Shown piece by piece: positions 16,376 to 25,541 of a DNA stretch of 36,676 bases (position 1 is its first letter; each line of letters begins with the position of its first letter). The stretch is from Gemmatimonadota bacterium (GTDB lineage: Bacteria; Gemmatimonadota; Gemmatimonadetes; Longimicrobiales; Gaopeijiaceae). The notes under the pieces are model-generated. The model was not told where the DNA came from. It saw nothing but the letters and a program-made list of their open reading frames with translations, and ran no database searches. Both the position numbers and the translations under genes were made by a program. The stretch is taken from the NCBI GenBank assembly GCA_009841475.1, contig VXLT01000052.1:1-36676 (forward strand), given 5' to 3'.

Positions 16376-16635
16376 AGGTTTTCCTTCAGCCACTCGTTTC
16401 TGCATATGACGTTTCGCCAAGCGGCTTCAGCACCCGATCTAACGACAAACATGCGGTCATCGCGATCAATGACTCGACAAAGCTCGTCACGTACCTGCGC
16501 GGCTGTCTTTTCCGTTACGATTGCCCACGTTGATTCGGTTATATGGGCCCATTTGGGATAGGACTTGATCGCCCTATAGAGGCTATCATAATCCCGATTG
16601 CCTCGAAGATCGTAGGAAATGATGTAGCATTTCAT
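16372..16635 (-). CDS. Cas2-like / SinR-family small protein (not CRISPR-linked)
   Basis: The start is set at ATG 16635 (MKCYIISYDLRGNRDYDSLY), which has AGGA ten bases upstream; the ATG at 16644 lacks a site. The 87-aa protein matches stand-alone Cas2-like ferredoxin-fold proteins: a first strand ending YDL, then KSYPKWAHITESTWAIVTE and DRDDRMFVVRSG. Cas2 is a CRISPR adaptor subunit, and relatives such as VapD are RNases. No CRISPR array, cas1 or other cas gene is present in this window. Its stop overlaps the start of the two-helix membrane protein, so the pair is translated together. It lies 210 bp downstream of the helicase gene and may be an appended module. Confidence 0.7.
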   Translation of the reverse strand: MKCYIISYDLRGNRDYDSLYRAIKSYPKWAHITESTWAIVTEKTAAQVRDELCRVIDRDDRMFVVRSGAEAAWRNVICRNEWLKENL

Positions 16636-16845
16636 GGTCGTCATCCTGGTTTGTAGGTTGCAGGTACTCGCCTATTGGGGGCGGAGCAGCCTTGTGTGGG
16701 CTCCACTCGGGAATTGTGCCATTCGTTTGCGAAGAATGCAACCCCACGGCTCCAATGCCGTAAGGGACAAATCACGCGCAACAGGTAGTATGGGGCCCCG
16801 AGCGGGATTCCGCAAGGACTGGGTTCCCTGCCTCCACTCCAGGCC

Positions 16846-19800
16846 TCACCCCATCCCCGCGTACCGCCTCAGCACCTCAACCCCTTGGTCCCTCAGCCGG
16901 TTCAGCATCTGCTGGAGCGCCCCCGGGTTCTTGCCATCCAATTCCGCCCGGTACGCATCGTCGGACGAGACCCTCGGTACCTGCCCACCAACAATGCTCC
17001 GAAGCCCCCGATAGGGTACGCCCCTTTCACACAGCCGCTCCACCGCATCGTCGTCCGCCGGAGTGAAGAATCCCTCTTGGACAGCCAGGATGTGGGCGCT
17101 CTCGAATAGAATCCGGCGGGCCTCCTCGCGGAGGCCACGGCGCTTCGCTCTTGTCATTTCTTCCTCCACCGCGGCAATAGCCCCGTCGAGTCGCGACCGC
17201 GCGTCTGCGAGGACCTCGCGGGCCCTACCGCGATCGGTGTCGGACCACCCGGCCTCGTGTTCCTTGGCGGCTCGCTCGTACGCCGAAATGGTGGCTACCT
17301 CACCAATCTGACCCTTCTCCTTGGCCACGCAGACCGCCACTGGGGGACGACCGCTGTCGCGCAGCAGCATGGCCGCCCCCGCCTCTTCGCTGTCCACCGT
17401 CCCCGCTGACTGATCCCGTGGTCCAATGACCTCGTCCAGCAGGGCGTCGAACGTGGGGTTTCCGTAGGTCAGCAGCTCAACGCTGGTCGGATGGCTATCG
17501 AATACCCAAGGGCTGAATGTCACTGCCCGGGGTGTGTCACCGGAATGAAGCCAGTATGCGTCGGGAATGGTGGCATGCGGGAGGAAACGCTGCCGCGTCA
17601 CATCGGAGCCGAGGAACGCACGCTTGATGTCCTCCACCCTAACCGGACTCTCGGGTGCAGTCGAGATTCCGATGCTCTCGTCCACCAACGCGTCCAGGTC
17701 GATTCCGGCCTGGTCATGGGCGTCGGCCTGCTGTTCGATCTCCGACAGGGTATCGTCGAAGTCCCTCTCCCGCTCTTGGCGGCCCATCATCGCCAGCTTC
17801 GTGATTGCGCGGCCGACATTGTGGAGAATGGGCTGGAGCGTCCCGACGACATGCTCGAACCAGTCGATCCGGTCGCTCAGCCGAGCGTAGACGATCGCCT
17901 CGACAGTGTCCCGGAAGAAGTAGTTATGGACATGGACCTCGTCGTGCCGCTGCCCGATGCGGTCGATGCGGCCGATACGCTGCTCGACGCGCATCGGGTT
18001 CCAGGGCATGTCGTAATTGATCAGGACTCCGCAGGTCTGGAGGTTCAAGCCCTCGCTGGCCGATTCCGTACAGATCAAAAGCCTGATGCTGTCTCCTCTG
18101 CGGAACGCCTCCTTGATTTCCTCCTTGTCGCGGAGCACCCATCCCTCTCCGTCCCAAGACTCGCCGCCCCGTCCCGAGTAGCAGGCGACACCAGACCCGT
18201 AGACCGAACGGAGACTCTCGCGCAGGTAGTCCATCGTGTCGGTGTACTGCGTGAAGAGGATCGCGGAGTCGTGAGTGTGAAAGATGGCCGTCAGTTGAGC
18301 CTTGAGGAATTCCAGTTTCGAGTCGGTGGCCAGGGCATTCAGGTCGGAGATGAAGTCGTCCAAGTAGGCCAGTTCCGTCTCGCGGGCCTGGCGGTCCAGC
18401 GTTCCCAAGTCCTCCACGGCGTCCATCCCGAGGTCATCCTGCTCCAGGTCCTCTTCGGTCAGGCCGATGTTCGCCACGGCATCGGCGTCACCGACGAGGA
18501 AGGCCCGCCGGCGTCCGAGACTCTCGCGAGCGGCATGGAAGGAGCTCGTGAGGCGTCGGCGGTACACCGTCATGACGAATCCGAGCCCCCTTCTACGCGC
18601 TTCGTATTTCCGGTAGAAATGGGAGATATATTCTTCGATCCGGTCGTAGAGCTCCTGTTCCTCCGGCGTGAACTCGATCCACTCGTTTCTCGGTTTTCGC
18701 TTGGGCACCCGTTCGCTCAGAATGCCACGCTGCCGATAGCGGTGGAGCAGATCACGACCGTTCCGCCAAACGAAGGTTCGTATGGGCGTATGGTGGCGGA
18801 TCATGTCACTGAGCACGGCTCTCGCTTCGGCGCCCAGTGCCTCGATCGTCGCGCGGCCTTTGATCGTGTGGGGAAGGGTCTTGACGGTGTTCCAGGTGAC
18901 CGGGCCGAGCTGACTGCGTGCCCGCTCCTCGAATGCCGGATCGATCTGGCCGCCGGTCTTGAGGAAATCCTTCCACATCCCGAGGAGAAACGGCCAGTCC
19001 CGCTGCTTGTAGGGATTCCTGACCTCCTCGAAGAACTTCAGGAAGTTCTCCTCATTCGCTCCCCAGCGGCCCTCGAGGCCGAGTAGCTTGAGCAGATCCC
19101 ACACCTCGATGGGATGCACCTGCATCGGTGTGGCCGTCAGCAAGTAGAGACACCGGGTGCGATCCTTCAGCCCCGGACGCTTGCCATGGCCCCCAAGTAG
19201 TTGCAGCAGGTGGTTGGGACGCCGGGCGCGGATGCCAAACTCCTTCCGCCTCGCGTGGTGCGCCTCGTCAACGAGGACCATGTCCCACTCGGGTTCCAGG
19301 ACTTCGTCCCGGCGGTCAGTGCGCTTGGCCAGCTGGCTGGAAGCGATCAGGTGATCGGCGCAACCCCATGGTGGCCCGTTGATCTGCCGCTCCACGCCGT
19401 GCACATCGACCAGAGCGCCGCGTTCGTAGCGAGGAATGTTGAGCGCGCACTTCTCCCACAGCTCCTCTTGCCACTGCCGGACGACACTCGCCGGCGCGAG
19501 GATTAGGGACCGCTGGACGCGCTTCGTTACGATGAGCTGACGGAGGGCAAGCCCCGCCTCGATCGTCTTTCCGAGCCCCACCTCGTCGCAGAACAGGAAG
19601 CTGCGCGGGAAGCGATCGACCACCGCGTCGATCACGCGGTCCTGGTGGGGCCAAGGGCTAACCGAGCTGGTCTCGATTCCGATTCGCGCGGCTTGCGGCA
19701 TGAACGGAGCGTCGCGAAGGAAACGGAACGTGGCCAGCTCGTGGCGCGATCGCCGCCTCTCCAAGGGATCGGTGGTAGGCACCTTGCTCGGTGCATAGTC

Positions 19801-20508
19801 CAGCAACCGCTGCCGCACGGCCTCTGGAAGCGGCAGCGCAATCCAGCCTGGATCTCCCGGTTCCCAGAGTGCCTGGAAGCGACGTTCGATCGGTGTGATG
19901 TAGTGGTCGGCGGGTGGCATACTGTGGGGGCCAGTCTGCCGCGGCCAAGACGCGAACACATGGAAGGTCTCGTAGTTCGACTGCCACCCACTTCGGGATT
20001 CGTTGCTGCTGCCGCTGAACGCCAACTTGTTTCCCTCGGCGTCCACGAAGACCCCCTCCTTGGGATGATAGTACTCCTGCGAGTCCGGCCTGGGGATGGG
20101 TTGGCCGTCGGGTCCCTTGGGGAGAACGACCCGGATCTCCAGCCTGTCGTGCGCGACGAGCCATGCCAGTGTCTCCAGCCGGGCAACCATGTCGGGGCCG
20201 GCCTCACTCTCGTGCTGATCGAACCGCCGGAGCATCGCCTTCTCCACGCTGCCCCTCAGCGATTCCCCGCGGAGGATCGCCTCCACATCCTCGGATGCGA
20301 GGTCCGCACCGCAAAGGAGCTGCATGGACCCACCGTTTGCGATCAGACGCGCGATCCCGGCCGCAGCAATGGCGAGCGCCGAGCTGGAGAAGTAGCCGGT
20401 GGACCGGCGGTAGAGCACGCTGCGTTCGAGCGCCGGCAGGTAGAAGTCGTGGAGGCGGTCGTCGCGCGGGCCGTAGGTGAACCGGAAGGGGTGGGACGGG
20501 AGGGTCAC
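16846..20508 (-). CDS. PLD-domain SNF2-type helicase of the Hma-like system
   Basis: The 1220-aa protein starts at GTG 20508, three bases after the protease stop (TAG CGC GTG). Residues 1 to about 190 are a phospholipase-D-like nuclease domain with the HxK...GSxN pattern (HPKEGVFVDAEGNKLAFSGS, about 148-167). A superfamily 2 helicase of SNF2 style follows: motif I DEVGLGKTIEAGL (about 307), motif II DEAHHARR (about 413), TATPMQ, motif V ASEGLNLQTCGVLINYDMPW and motif VI QRIGRIDRIGQ. This fusion occurs in several defence loci (compare DrmD-like and BREX/DISARM helicases) and is the helicase of Hma. It should translocate on DNA and possibly cut it. It is the last gene of the long operon. All helicase motifs look intact. 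Confidence 0.88.
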   Translation of the reverse strand: MTLPSHPFRFTYGPRDDRLHDFYLPALERSVLYRRSTGYFSSSALAIAAAGIARLIANGGSMQLLCGADLASEDVEAILRGESLRGSVEKAMLRRFDQHESEAGPDMVARLETLAWLVAHDRLEIRVVLPKGPDGQPIPRPDSQEYYHPKEGVFVDAEGNKLAFSGSSNESRSGWQSNYETFHVFASWPRQTGPHSMPPADHYITPIERRFQALWEPGDPGWIALPLPEAVRQRLLDYAPSKVPTTDPLERRRSRHELATFRFLRDAPFMPQAARIGIETSSVSPWPHQDRVIDAVVDRFPRSFLFCDEVGLGKTIEAGLALRQLIVTKRVQRSLILAPASVVRQWQEELWEKCALNIPRYERGALVDVHGVERQINGPPWGCADHLIASSQLAKRTDRRDEVLEPEWDMVLVDEAHHARRKEFGIRARRPNHLLQLLGGHGKRPGLKDRTRCLYLLTATPMQVHPIEVWDLLKLLGLEGRWGANEENFLKFFEEVRNPYKQRDWPFLLGMWKDFLKTGGQIDPAFEERARSQLGPVTWNTVKTLPHTIKGRATIEALGAEARAVLSDMIRHHTPIRTFVWRNGRDLLHRYRQRGILSERVPKRKPRNEWIEFTPEEQELYDRIEEYISHFYRKYEARRRGLGFVMTVYRRRLTSSFHAARESLGRRRAFLVGDADAVANIGLTEEDLEQDDLGMDAVEDLGTLDRQARETELAYLDDFISDLNALATDSKLEFLKAQLTAIFHTHDSAILFTQYTDTMDYLRESLRSVYGSGVACYSGRGGESWDGEGWVLRDKEEIKEAFRRGDSIRLLICTESASEGLNLQTCGVLINYDMPWNPMRVEQRIGRIDRIGQRHDEVHVHNYFFRDTVEAIVYARLSDRIDWFEHVVGTLQPILHNVGRAITKLAMMGRQERERDFDDTLSEIEQQADAHDQAGIDLDALVDESIGISTAPESPVRVEDIKRAFLGSDVTRQRFLPHATIPDAYWLHSGDTPRAVTFSPWVFDSHPTSVELLTYGNPTFDALLDEVIGPRDQSAGTVDSEEAGAAMLLRDSGRPPVAVCVAKEKGQIGEVATISAYERAAKEHEAGWSDTDRGRAREVLADARSRLDGAIAAVEEEMTRAKRRGLREEARRILFESAHILAVQEGFFTPADDDAVERLCERGVPYRGLRSIVGGQVPRVSSDDAYRAELDGKNPGALQQMLNRLRDQGVEVLRRYAGMG

Positions 20509-20511
20509 GCG

Positions 20512-21354
20512 CTACGCATGGGGTGTCTGACGAGAGAAGACATATGACGCGACTTGACCTTCGTACACCTGGGCCGGGTTCAGAACCGCGTACTTCATCC
20601 AAAGACGCCACACGGCCTGCCATCTCTCGCCAGCGGGATCCGCTTCCTGTACCGGCAGCCCGAAACTCTTCGCGTCGGCCGCGGAAATGACGGCACCGTG
20701 ACTCTTCGGGCCCCCTATCAGAGGATCCTTCAGGGCCTCGGTGAGCGTCGCGACATCGGCCGGGGTGCGCTCAGCGACACACGCCAGCGCTTCCTTGACG
20801 AGATCATCCGTGCGGCCGAGTTGGTCGCGCGCCTGCTGCACCATCAGGGCGGTCACCGGTTCCAGCAAGGAGGCGTGAAGCGGATAGGTGCCGGGATGGT
20901 GCTGGATTCGCTGTTCCGCCGACTCGACCGCCGCGATTATGGCCCTGGCCGAGACGAGAGACCCGTCCGGCTGCTGGAACTGCGGGTCCACTGGCCCGAG
21001 GTCGCTGGTCGGGCCCATGTAGATGTGGTGAGCTCCCACGACGAATAGAGTGCCAGCGCTCTTCGCCTGGTCCGGCACGATCACAGTCAGTTCACGGCAT
21101 CGGGACTGCGCCTGACGGATCAGCCGGAGAGCGGTCTCACCGTCTCCCCCCTGCGTCGCCAGCATGACGTGAAGGTCTTTCTGCGGGTCGGCATCGAACA
21201 AGGTCTCTTCGAACAGCTGAATGCTGTGGGGGAAAAGGCCGTCCTGCATGACGACGAGCCGACAGTTGTAGTCCTCCTGATACTGGCGGATCAGACCCTG
21301 GCGCTCATACCGGGCTGCGTGGCCCGCCTCGTAGAGCGGCGTGCGGACGGTCAC
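20512..21354 (-). CDS. SDH-type (ClpP-class) serine protease
   Basis: I use the GTG at 21354 because it overlaps the stop of the 72-aa gene (GTGA). The 322-aa ORF extends the frame into that gene. The 280-aa protein is of the serine dehydrogenase proteinase family (SDH_sah), a ClpP/crotonase-fold peptidase: LATQGGDGETALRLI supplies the oxyanion region, VPDQAKSAGTLFVVGAHHIY holds the nucleophile Ser (KSAGT, about residue 98), and SDLGPVDPQ follows as in family members. No signal peptide is seen, although such proteins often act at membranes. It lies directly before the helicase. A protease in a DNA-modification operon suggests proteolytic activation or abortive action. Confidence 0.8.
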   Translation of the reverse strand: MTVRTPLYEAGHAARYERQGLIRQYQEDYNCRLVVMQDGLFPHSIQLFEETLFDADPQKDLHVMLATQGGDGETALRLIRQAQSRCRELTVIVPDQAKSAGTLFVVGAHHIYMGPTSDLGPVDPQFQQPDGSLVSARAIIAAVESAEQRIQHHPGTYPLHASLLEPVTALMVQQARDQLGRTDDLVKEALACVAERTPADVATLTEALKDPLIGGPKSHGAVISAADAKSFGLPVQEADPAGERWQAVWRLWMKYAVLNPAQVYEGQVASYVFSRQTPHA

Positions 21355-21569
21355 GGTTCGGGGAAACGCGACTGCCTCAAGATCGGGAGACCGCGTTTGT
21401 CGAAGGTCGCTGGCCGGTCGCCGCGGGCTTTTCGGGCCTGTACGCGGGCCTGCTTGGCGATCTCGATGCGCTCCCGCCAATCGGGATCGAACCCGGACGG
21501 GGGCGCTAGAGCCGGGGAGTGGTCAGAGCTCGCGGAAGCGGTTTCTTTCTTTGGCCGGGAATCGGTCAT
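21351..21569 (-). CDS. hypothetical 72-aa protein
   Basis: The start at 21569 overlaps the stop of the 80-aa gene (ATGA), and its own stop overlaps the GTG of the protease (GTGA). Coupling on both sides makes it a real gene. The first 25 residues are Ser/Pro-rich and probably disordered. The rest, FDPDWRERIEIAKQARVQAR then KARGDRPATFDKRGLP, is a basic helix with a tail that looks conserved. No domain is recognised. A role as a linker or inhibitor peptide for the adjacent protease is possible but not shown. Confidence 0.65.
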   Translation of the reverse strand: MTDSRPKKETASASSDHSPALAPPSGFDPDWRERIEIAKQARVQARKARGDRPATFDKRGLPILRQSRFPEP

Positions 21570-21808
21570 TGATGGGCCTCCTTGGCAGCAAGCAAGATCA
21601 ATACGCGCGCGAGATTGTCGAGCGCCAGTACCGCATCAAGGTCGTTGGAGTTCCTTTCCAGTGCTTCGTGGATGATCCCGGAGTCCGTCAGGATGGTCCG
21701 ATTGGGAGTCTTGTGACGGCGCGTCCCACGCACGGGGCGCCAAGACGAAGTATAGCGGTTCCGATGGGCGGGTCCATGTTCTCGCGGGACTCTGGCCGGC
21801 CGGTTCAT
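21566..21808 (-). CDS. hypothetical 80-aa protein
   Basis: The listed 121-aa ORF is too long. The ATG at 21808 (MNRPARVPREHGPAHRNRYT) overlaps the HEPN-like gene's stop as ATGA and has GGGGTGGAG upstream. The N-terminal half is Arg-rich. The C-terminal half (IIHEALERNSNDLDAVLALD, NLARVLILLA) is a helical hairpin. There is no recognised family. It is coupled to genes on both sides and probably forms part of a complex with its neighbours. Confidence 0.55.
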   Translation of the reverse strand: MNRPARVPREHGPAHRNRYTSSWRPVRGTRRHKTPNRTILTDSGIIHEALERNSNDLDAVLALDNLARVLILLAAKEAHQ

Positions 21809-22209
21809 CGCTCCACCCCAAACAGCAGATGCACCGCGAATGCCCGCTTGGCCCGAGCATCTGCATCCTCGAAGGCTTGAATCGCCTGCCGAGCCGTGGC
21901 GATCCGGTCCTGAACCTCCGACTTGAACCATTCGCCGTGCGGATCACGGTCTGCAGCGTGGCGGCGGTCCTGTGATTCCACGAATAACCGCGCGATTCCG
22001 CGAATGTTCTCTGGAAACGACGCGATCGCCGGGCGGGTGCACGCCTGCCGTGCGCTGTGGGGGTCCAGCGCCAAGTACACCCGGCGCCACTCGGTCTCTG
22101 TCGTTTCGGTGACCTTGCGACCCACCAAGGCGTCCGCACAGGATTTCGCCAGACAGTGGAAGAGCGCTTGGTACACGGTGCTCGTCGCACGGCGCAGGTC
22201 GGTCTCCAA
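21805..22209 (-). CDS. HEPN-like helical protein
   Basis: The fold signature is the HEPN-like pattern LRRATSTVYQALFHCLA near the start, followed by FVESQDRRHAADRDP and RAFAVHLLF, as in HEPN families with the RH.ADYD block. The in-frame sequence upstream of the listed TTG start (22209) also fits the family (LIRSAERQLPRGRGRPLETD) back to about 22257. Real translation therefore probably starts earlier, at a non-ATG codon such as CTG 22272, overlapping the previous gene. HEPN proteins are often RNases paired with nucleotidyltransferases. Here the usual Tyr of ADYD is Arg, so activity is uncertain. The gene follows an NTase-like gene, as a HEPN/MNT-style pair should. Confidence 0.6.
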   Translation of the reverse strand: METDLRRATSTVYQALFHCLAKSCADALVGRKVTETTETEWRRVYLALDPHSARQACTRPAIASFPENIRGIARLFVESQDRRHAADRDPHGEWFKSEVQDRIATARQAIQAFEDADARAKRAFAVHLLFGVER

Positions 22210-22258
22210 GGGCCTTCCGCGACCGCGTGGCAGCTGCCTTTCGGCAGACCGAATGAGG

Positions 22259-22570
22259 TCAGAAGCCTTCAGGTTTCCAGTCCCCCGCGTCGTCCTTGGC
22301 GATGAAGCGCGTGACCGGGATGGCGGTCACACCCATTTCCCCAAACATCTTCGCCACCCGATCCAGGAAAGCCGGTCGCCCGGGCGTCTGCAGCTCTGAC
22401 GCCTCTCCCTCGTAGACCGCATAGACATCCAGCACGACATCCCCGTACGCCGATTGTCGCGGTCGCACCCAGACACCGCTGAAAGCCACGCTGGGAAACG
22501 TCTCTGCGATGATTCGCTGGATTGCCGTTCTGACGTCGGTCAGGATCTCATCTCCGACGGATGCGTTCAT
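22259..22570 (-). CDS. small protein, possibly MNT/nucleotidyltransferase-like partner of the HEPN protein
   Basis: I take the ATG at 22570 (MNASVGDEILTDVRTAIQRI; the 122-aa ORF starts further upstream and neither start has a good Shine-Dalgarno). The 103-aa protein alternates helices and strands, with GVWVRPRQSAYGDVVLDVYA and the ending VTRFIAKDDAGDWKPEGF. This resembles the degenerate nucleotidyltransferase-like partners found before HEPN proteins. No full GSxxxGxxxxxSDxD active site is visible, so it is probably non-catalytic. It sits 88 bp after the methylase, with the HEPN gene next. Confidence 0.5.
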   Translation of the reverse strand: MNASVGDEILTDVRTAIQRIIAETFPSVAFSGVWVRPRQSAYGDVVLDVYAVYEGEASELQTPGRPAFLDRVAKMFGEMGVTAIPVTRFIAKDDAGDWKPEGF

Positions 22571-22658
22571 TGGAGGGTCTTTCGCTGCTCCCGTGGTTGG
22601 CCGGGCCGCGTGCCAAGTGGCTCCCAACCTGCCGGCCGTCCGGCGCGCCCGTCAACAC

Positions 22659-25541
22659 TCACAGCCGAAGATTGGCCTGCTCTACCTTCGGAGCCGGGTC
22701 GGGGGGTGCCTCGATGTCCTCGAAGAATGCCAGTCGCAAACCATCGAGGGCGCGTGCCTCGGGACGGACGAGCTTCCCGTTCTTTCTCACTCTGGGGACC
22801 GCGTTGACCAGAGCCTGAATGAGGGATCGGAAGGTGGCGTCGCGACGCAATGCAGCCCTCTTCAGGAATGCCTCGGTGGCCGCGGGACCTTCGTCCTCGT
22901 AGAGCAGCATGGCGGTGTGCGCGGCGTTTATCCACACCTCGAAACCCTCGGCATCCGGGTCCACCCGTCCGCGGCTGCGACGGTGGGACGCTGGCAGCAA
23001 CTCAACGCTGGCCCCCTTCTTCTTGAGAATCCGGTGCCCTGTGATGATGTCGCGCTCCAGATCGAGGCCCAACGCCAGGGCCAGCTTGCGAGCCTCGTCG
23101 GCCGGGAACTCCGCAGCCCTGAAGGCATCCCACGCCATTAGGTACCAGTCCGTGACCGGGTCGAACCGGGTGTCGCGTCCCAATAGGCCGCGCTTCCGCA
23201 ACTCCACCACCTCAGTGCGGGCCAGGTCCAGGGCGACATCCGGACGGAGCGGCTTCGGCTCGCCGGTCTCCTTGTCGAAGTCGGCGGAAAGCACCGGCCA
23301 GCTCTCCGAGAGAATGGCCAACGTGGGCCCGAACGTGGCGATGTAGAGGTCCACCCCGGAGATCCCCTGCTCCTGAAGCTCTTCAGCGGTATCGCGGGCC
23401 GTCCGGCGCACCCGTCCGCGAATGTCCTCCCACCACGCGGGTTCCGCCCCGCCCGGCCGCTTGCGGCAGGTCAGCAGGATGGTGCTCTTGGCGGCGTTCT
23501 TCTTCGCCTGGTGGAGCGAATGCTCGCTCTCGGTGTGAACGGGCCACGAGGAATGGATCGCGAACCCGGCTTCCAGCAGCGACATCGCGAGCGTGTCCCA
23601 CGCCTCTACCCTCTTGTGCGTGAACATGACGGTGAGCACTCCGTCGTCCGCCAGGACCCGGTGGGCCTCCCGGAACGCCGCAGCCATCTTGCGCTCGTAG
23701 TCGGCGCAAGCGAGTTGCTTCTTCTTGCGTCCCAAGCGGGCGAAGCGGGCCGGATTGGCGACGGCCTCGTCGTCCTTGTTCGCGAGCTCGTCCCCGAAGA
23801 GATCGGGGTGGACCGATCCCACGGTCCGCTTGAGCCACACGTAGAAGAAGTCCGACAGCTCCCCGTACATGACGTTGTCGTAATAGGGGGGGTCAGTGAG
23901 GACGACATCCACGCTACCGTCAGGGATGTGGGAGAGATCGGCAGCGGAAGCACGGGTCACCTGCACCGGAACGGGAGTCTCGGCGCGCTCGAAGACCCGG
24001 TGCGCCGGCTCGGCCAGTTTCGCTATTCCCTCGTAGGCGTCGCAAACCTGATCGAGGGCCCAAGGGAAGAGGTTCCGTGAGGCGTCGAACTCGCCGTAGG
24101 TCCACTTGAAGGCGAAGTCGTGGCGGTCGAAGACGCCGCGCATGACTTGGCGACCCGAGTGCCAGCTTGCCAGGTAGGAGTTGTAGTTGACCGCCTTGCT
24201 GAGCACCATTCCCAGGTACGTGACGACCGCCTTGGCCCTGTACCGGGGCAATTCCTTTTCGATTTCGGGGACCAATTCCTGGAGTGCTTCGACGTAGCTG
24301 CACAGCGAGAGGAGCTGGCGGGGCGCGAACATGTCGGCCCAAGTGGGCATGCCGTAGCGGAGGGGCCGCATGTCTGACGATACCTCCGGATACGCCTCTG
24401 TCGGGACGTACCCCTGCGCCTCCCAGCGAGGAAGCTCTGCGGCCAGCTTTTCTTCGGCCGCCTCAACCGCCCTCTGGTCGGCTTCGATTGGTGGCCGGTA
24501 ATCGAAACCACCGCGGGCACGCTTGACCGCCACGCAATACAGCTGGGAGCCCATGCGGCCTTCTTGAGCTTCCGTCTTGATGTACTTGCTCCCGACGGAT
24601 TGATCGTTGGCCCAAGGGGACCGGGCTGCGCCCCGCGCCAGAGTGCCCTCTCCGGGGTCGAAGCCGTCGGCGGCGGTCCCGTCGATCTCCGCGATCTCGA
24701 AACGGGCCGTTTCGGAGTCCGGGTCGAACACGGGTCGCACGGCGATTCCGGTGGACCCGGAGCGGGACAGCCACCAGTTGGGGGCGAGGGGGATGGGCTT
24801 GCCGGTGTAGGGGCAGCGGACGGTGCGGGCCCAGAGGTAGGCTACCCCGACGGCCTTGGCCTCGTCCTCGAGATGAGAGAAGTGAGGTCGCAGCCGCTCC
24901 TGGACACTCTGGCACAACACGCGGCCGTGTTTCTGGAGATCGTTCGTCAGCGCCGGGCCGAAGGCAAACGGGTAGTCCAGCGTGCCTCTCAGGATCGTGC
25001 AAGCGACCGGATTCAGCTCCGTCGCATGGGTATCGAATCCGTACCTGAGCGCTTCGAAAGGAATCGAACCGCCACCGGAGAACGGATCAAGAACCGTCCT
25101 ATTCCTGTGTCCGTTCGATTGCTCCAGCAGGTCTTCGAAGTCCTTCAACATCTCTGGCGGGGCGGCGACTGTAAACGCACGGTCGTGAGTGTACGGATTC
25201 GGGATACGATGTCCGGCCTCACCGGCCAGCTGCAGCTTGGCGCGAGCGGTTACAGGGTCGCCGTGAATCCCGCTGAGCCTCACAAACCAATCACGGTACT
25301 CGACCTCAGAGAGGAAACATCCTCTCTCGCGGCCGAAGCGGGCCACATCCTTGTTCCACCGGGGCACTACGCTGGCCAAGAGAGCGGCCCGGCTTGCCGC
25401 AAGGGGCCGCCGCGCCCACCACACATGGAGGAAGTAAAGTGGGGGCAGGGCGCTGGAGGCACCACGCTCTCGCATGGACTCGCAACCGACCGTCTCAATT
25501 GGAAACCAGTCCTCGATCAGGGTGCGGCGGCGTTCGTTCAC
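22659..25541 (-). CDS. DUF1156 adenine-specific DNA methylase of the Hma-like system
   Basis: The 960-aa protein opens with the DUF1156 hallmark (LYFLHVWWARRPLAASRAAL). It carries the AdoMet-binding motif DPFSGGGSIPFEALRYG (about 152) and the catalytic motif DVVLTDPPYYDNVMYGELSD (about 549), typical of N6-adenine/N4-cytosine methylases. The C-terminal 250 residues hold a further domain (EGFEVWINAAHTAMLLYEDE). It should mark host DNA so the restriction arm spares it. DUF1156 with DUF499 and a PLD-helicase is the PADLOC Hma core. Its ATG overlaps the stop of the 288-aa gene (ATGA). The motifs are intact. Confidence 0.9.
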   Translation of the reverse strand: MNERRRTLIEDWFPIETVGCESMRERGASSALPPLYFLHVWWARRPLAASRAALLASVVPRWNKDVARFGRERGCFLSEVEYRDWFVRLSGIHGDPVTARAKLQLAGEAGHRIPNPYTHDRAFTVAAPPEMLKDFEDLLEQSNGHRNRTVLDPFSGGGSIPFEALRYGFDTHATELNPVACTILRGTLDYPFAFGPALTNDLQKHGRVLCQSVQERLRPHFSHLEDEAKAVGVAYLWARTVRCPYTGKPIPLAPNWWLSRSGSTGIAVRPVFDPDSETARFEIAEIDGTAADGFDPGEGTLARGAARSPWANDQSVGSKYIKTEAQEGRMGSQLYCVAVKRARGGFDYRPPIEADQRAVEAAEEKLAAELPRWEAQGYVPTEAYPEVSSDMRPLRYGMPTWADMFAPRQLLSLCSYVEALQELVPEIEKELPRYRAKAVVTYLGMVLSKAVNYNSYLASWHSGRQVMRGVFDRHDFAFKWTYGEFDASRNLFPWALDQVCDAYEGIAKLAEPAHRVFERAETPVPVQVTRASAADLSHIPDGSVDVVLTDPPYYDNVMYGELSDFFYVWLKRTVGSVHPDLFGDELANKDDEAVANPARFARLGRKKKQLACADYERKMAAAFREAHRVLADDGVLTVMFTHKRVEAWDTLAMSLLEAGFAIHSSWPVHTESEHSLHQAKKNAAKSTILLTCRKRPGGAEPAWWEDIRGRVRRTARDTAEELQEQGISGVDLYIATFGPTLAILSESWPVLSADFDKETGEPKPLRPDVALDLARTEVVELRKRGLLGRDTRFDPVTDWYLMAWDAFRAAEFPADEARKLALALGLDLERDIITGHRILKKKGASVELLPASHRRSRGRVDPDAEGFEVWINAAHTAMLLYEDEGPAATEAFLKRAALRRDATFRSLIQALVNAVPRVRKNGKLVRPEARALDGLRLAFFEDIEAPPDPAPKVEQANLRL

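Noticed and set aside
16372-16635. CRISPR-Cas adaptation locus
   Set aside because: Only a Cas2-like gene is present. There is no cas1, no other cas gene and no repeat-spacer array anywhere in the window.
17491-19086. 531-aa plus-strand ORF
   Set aside because: It is the antisense shadow of the helicase gene, whose minus frame carries all helicase motifs. The plus translation has no domain and no ribosome site.
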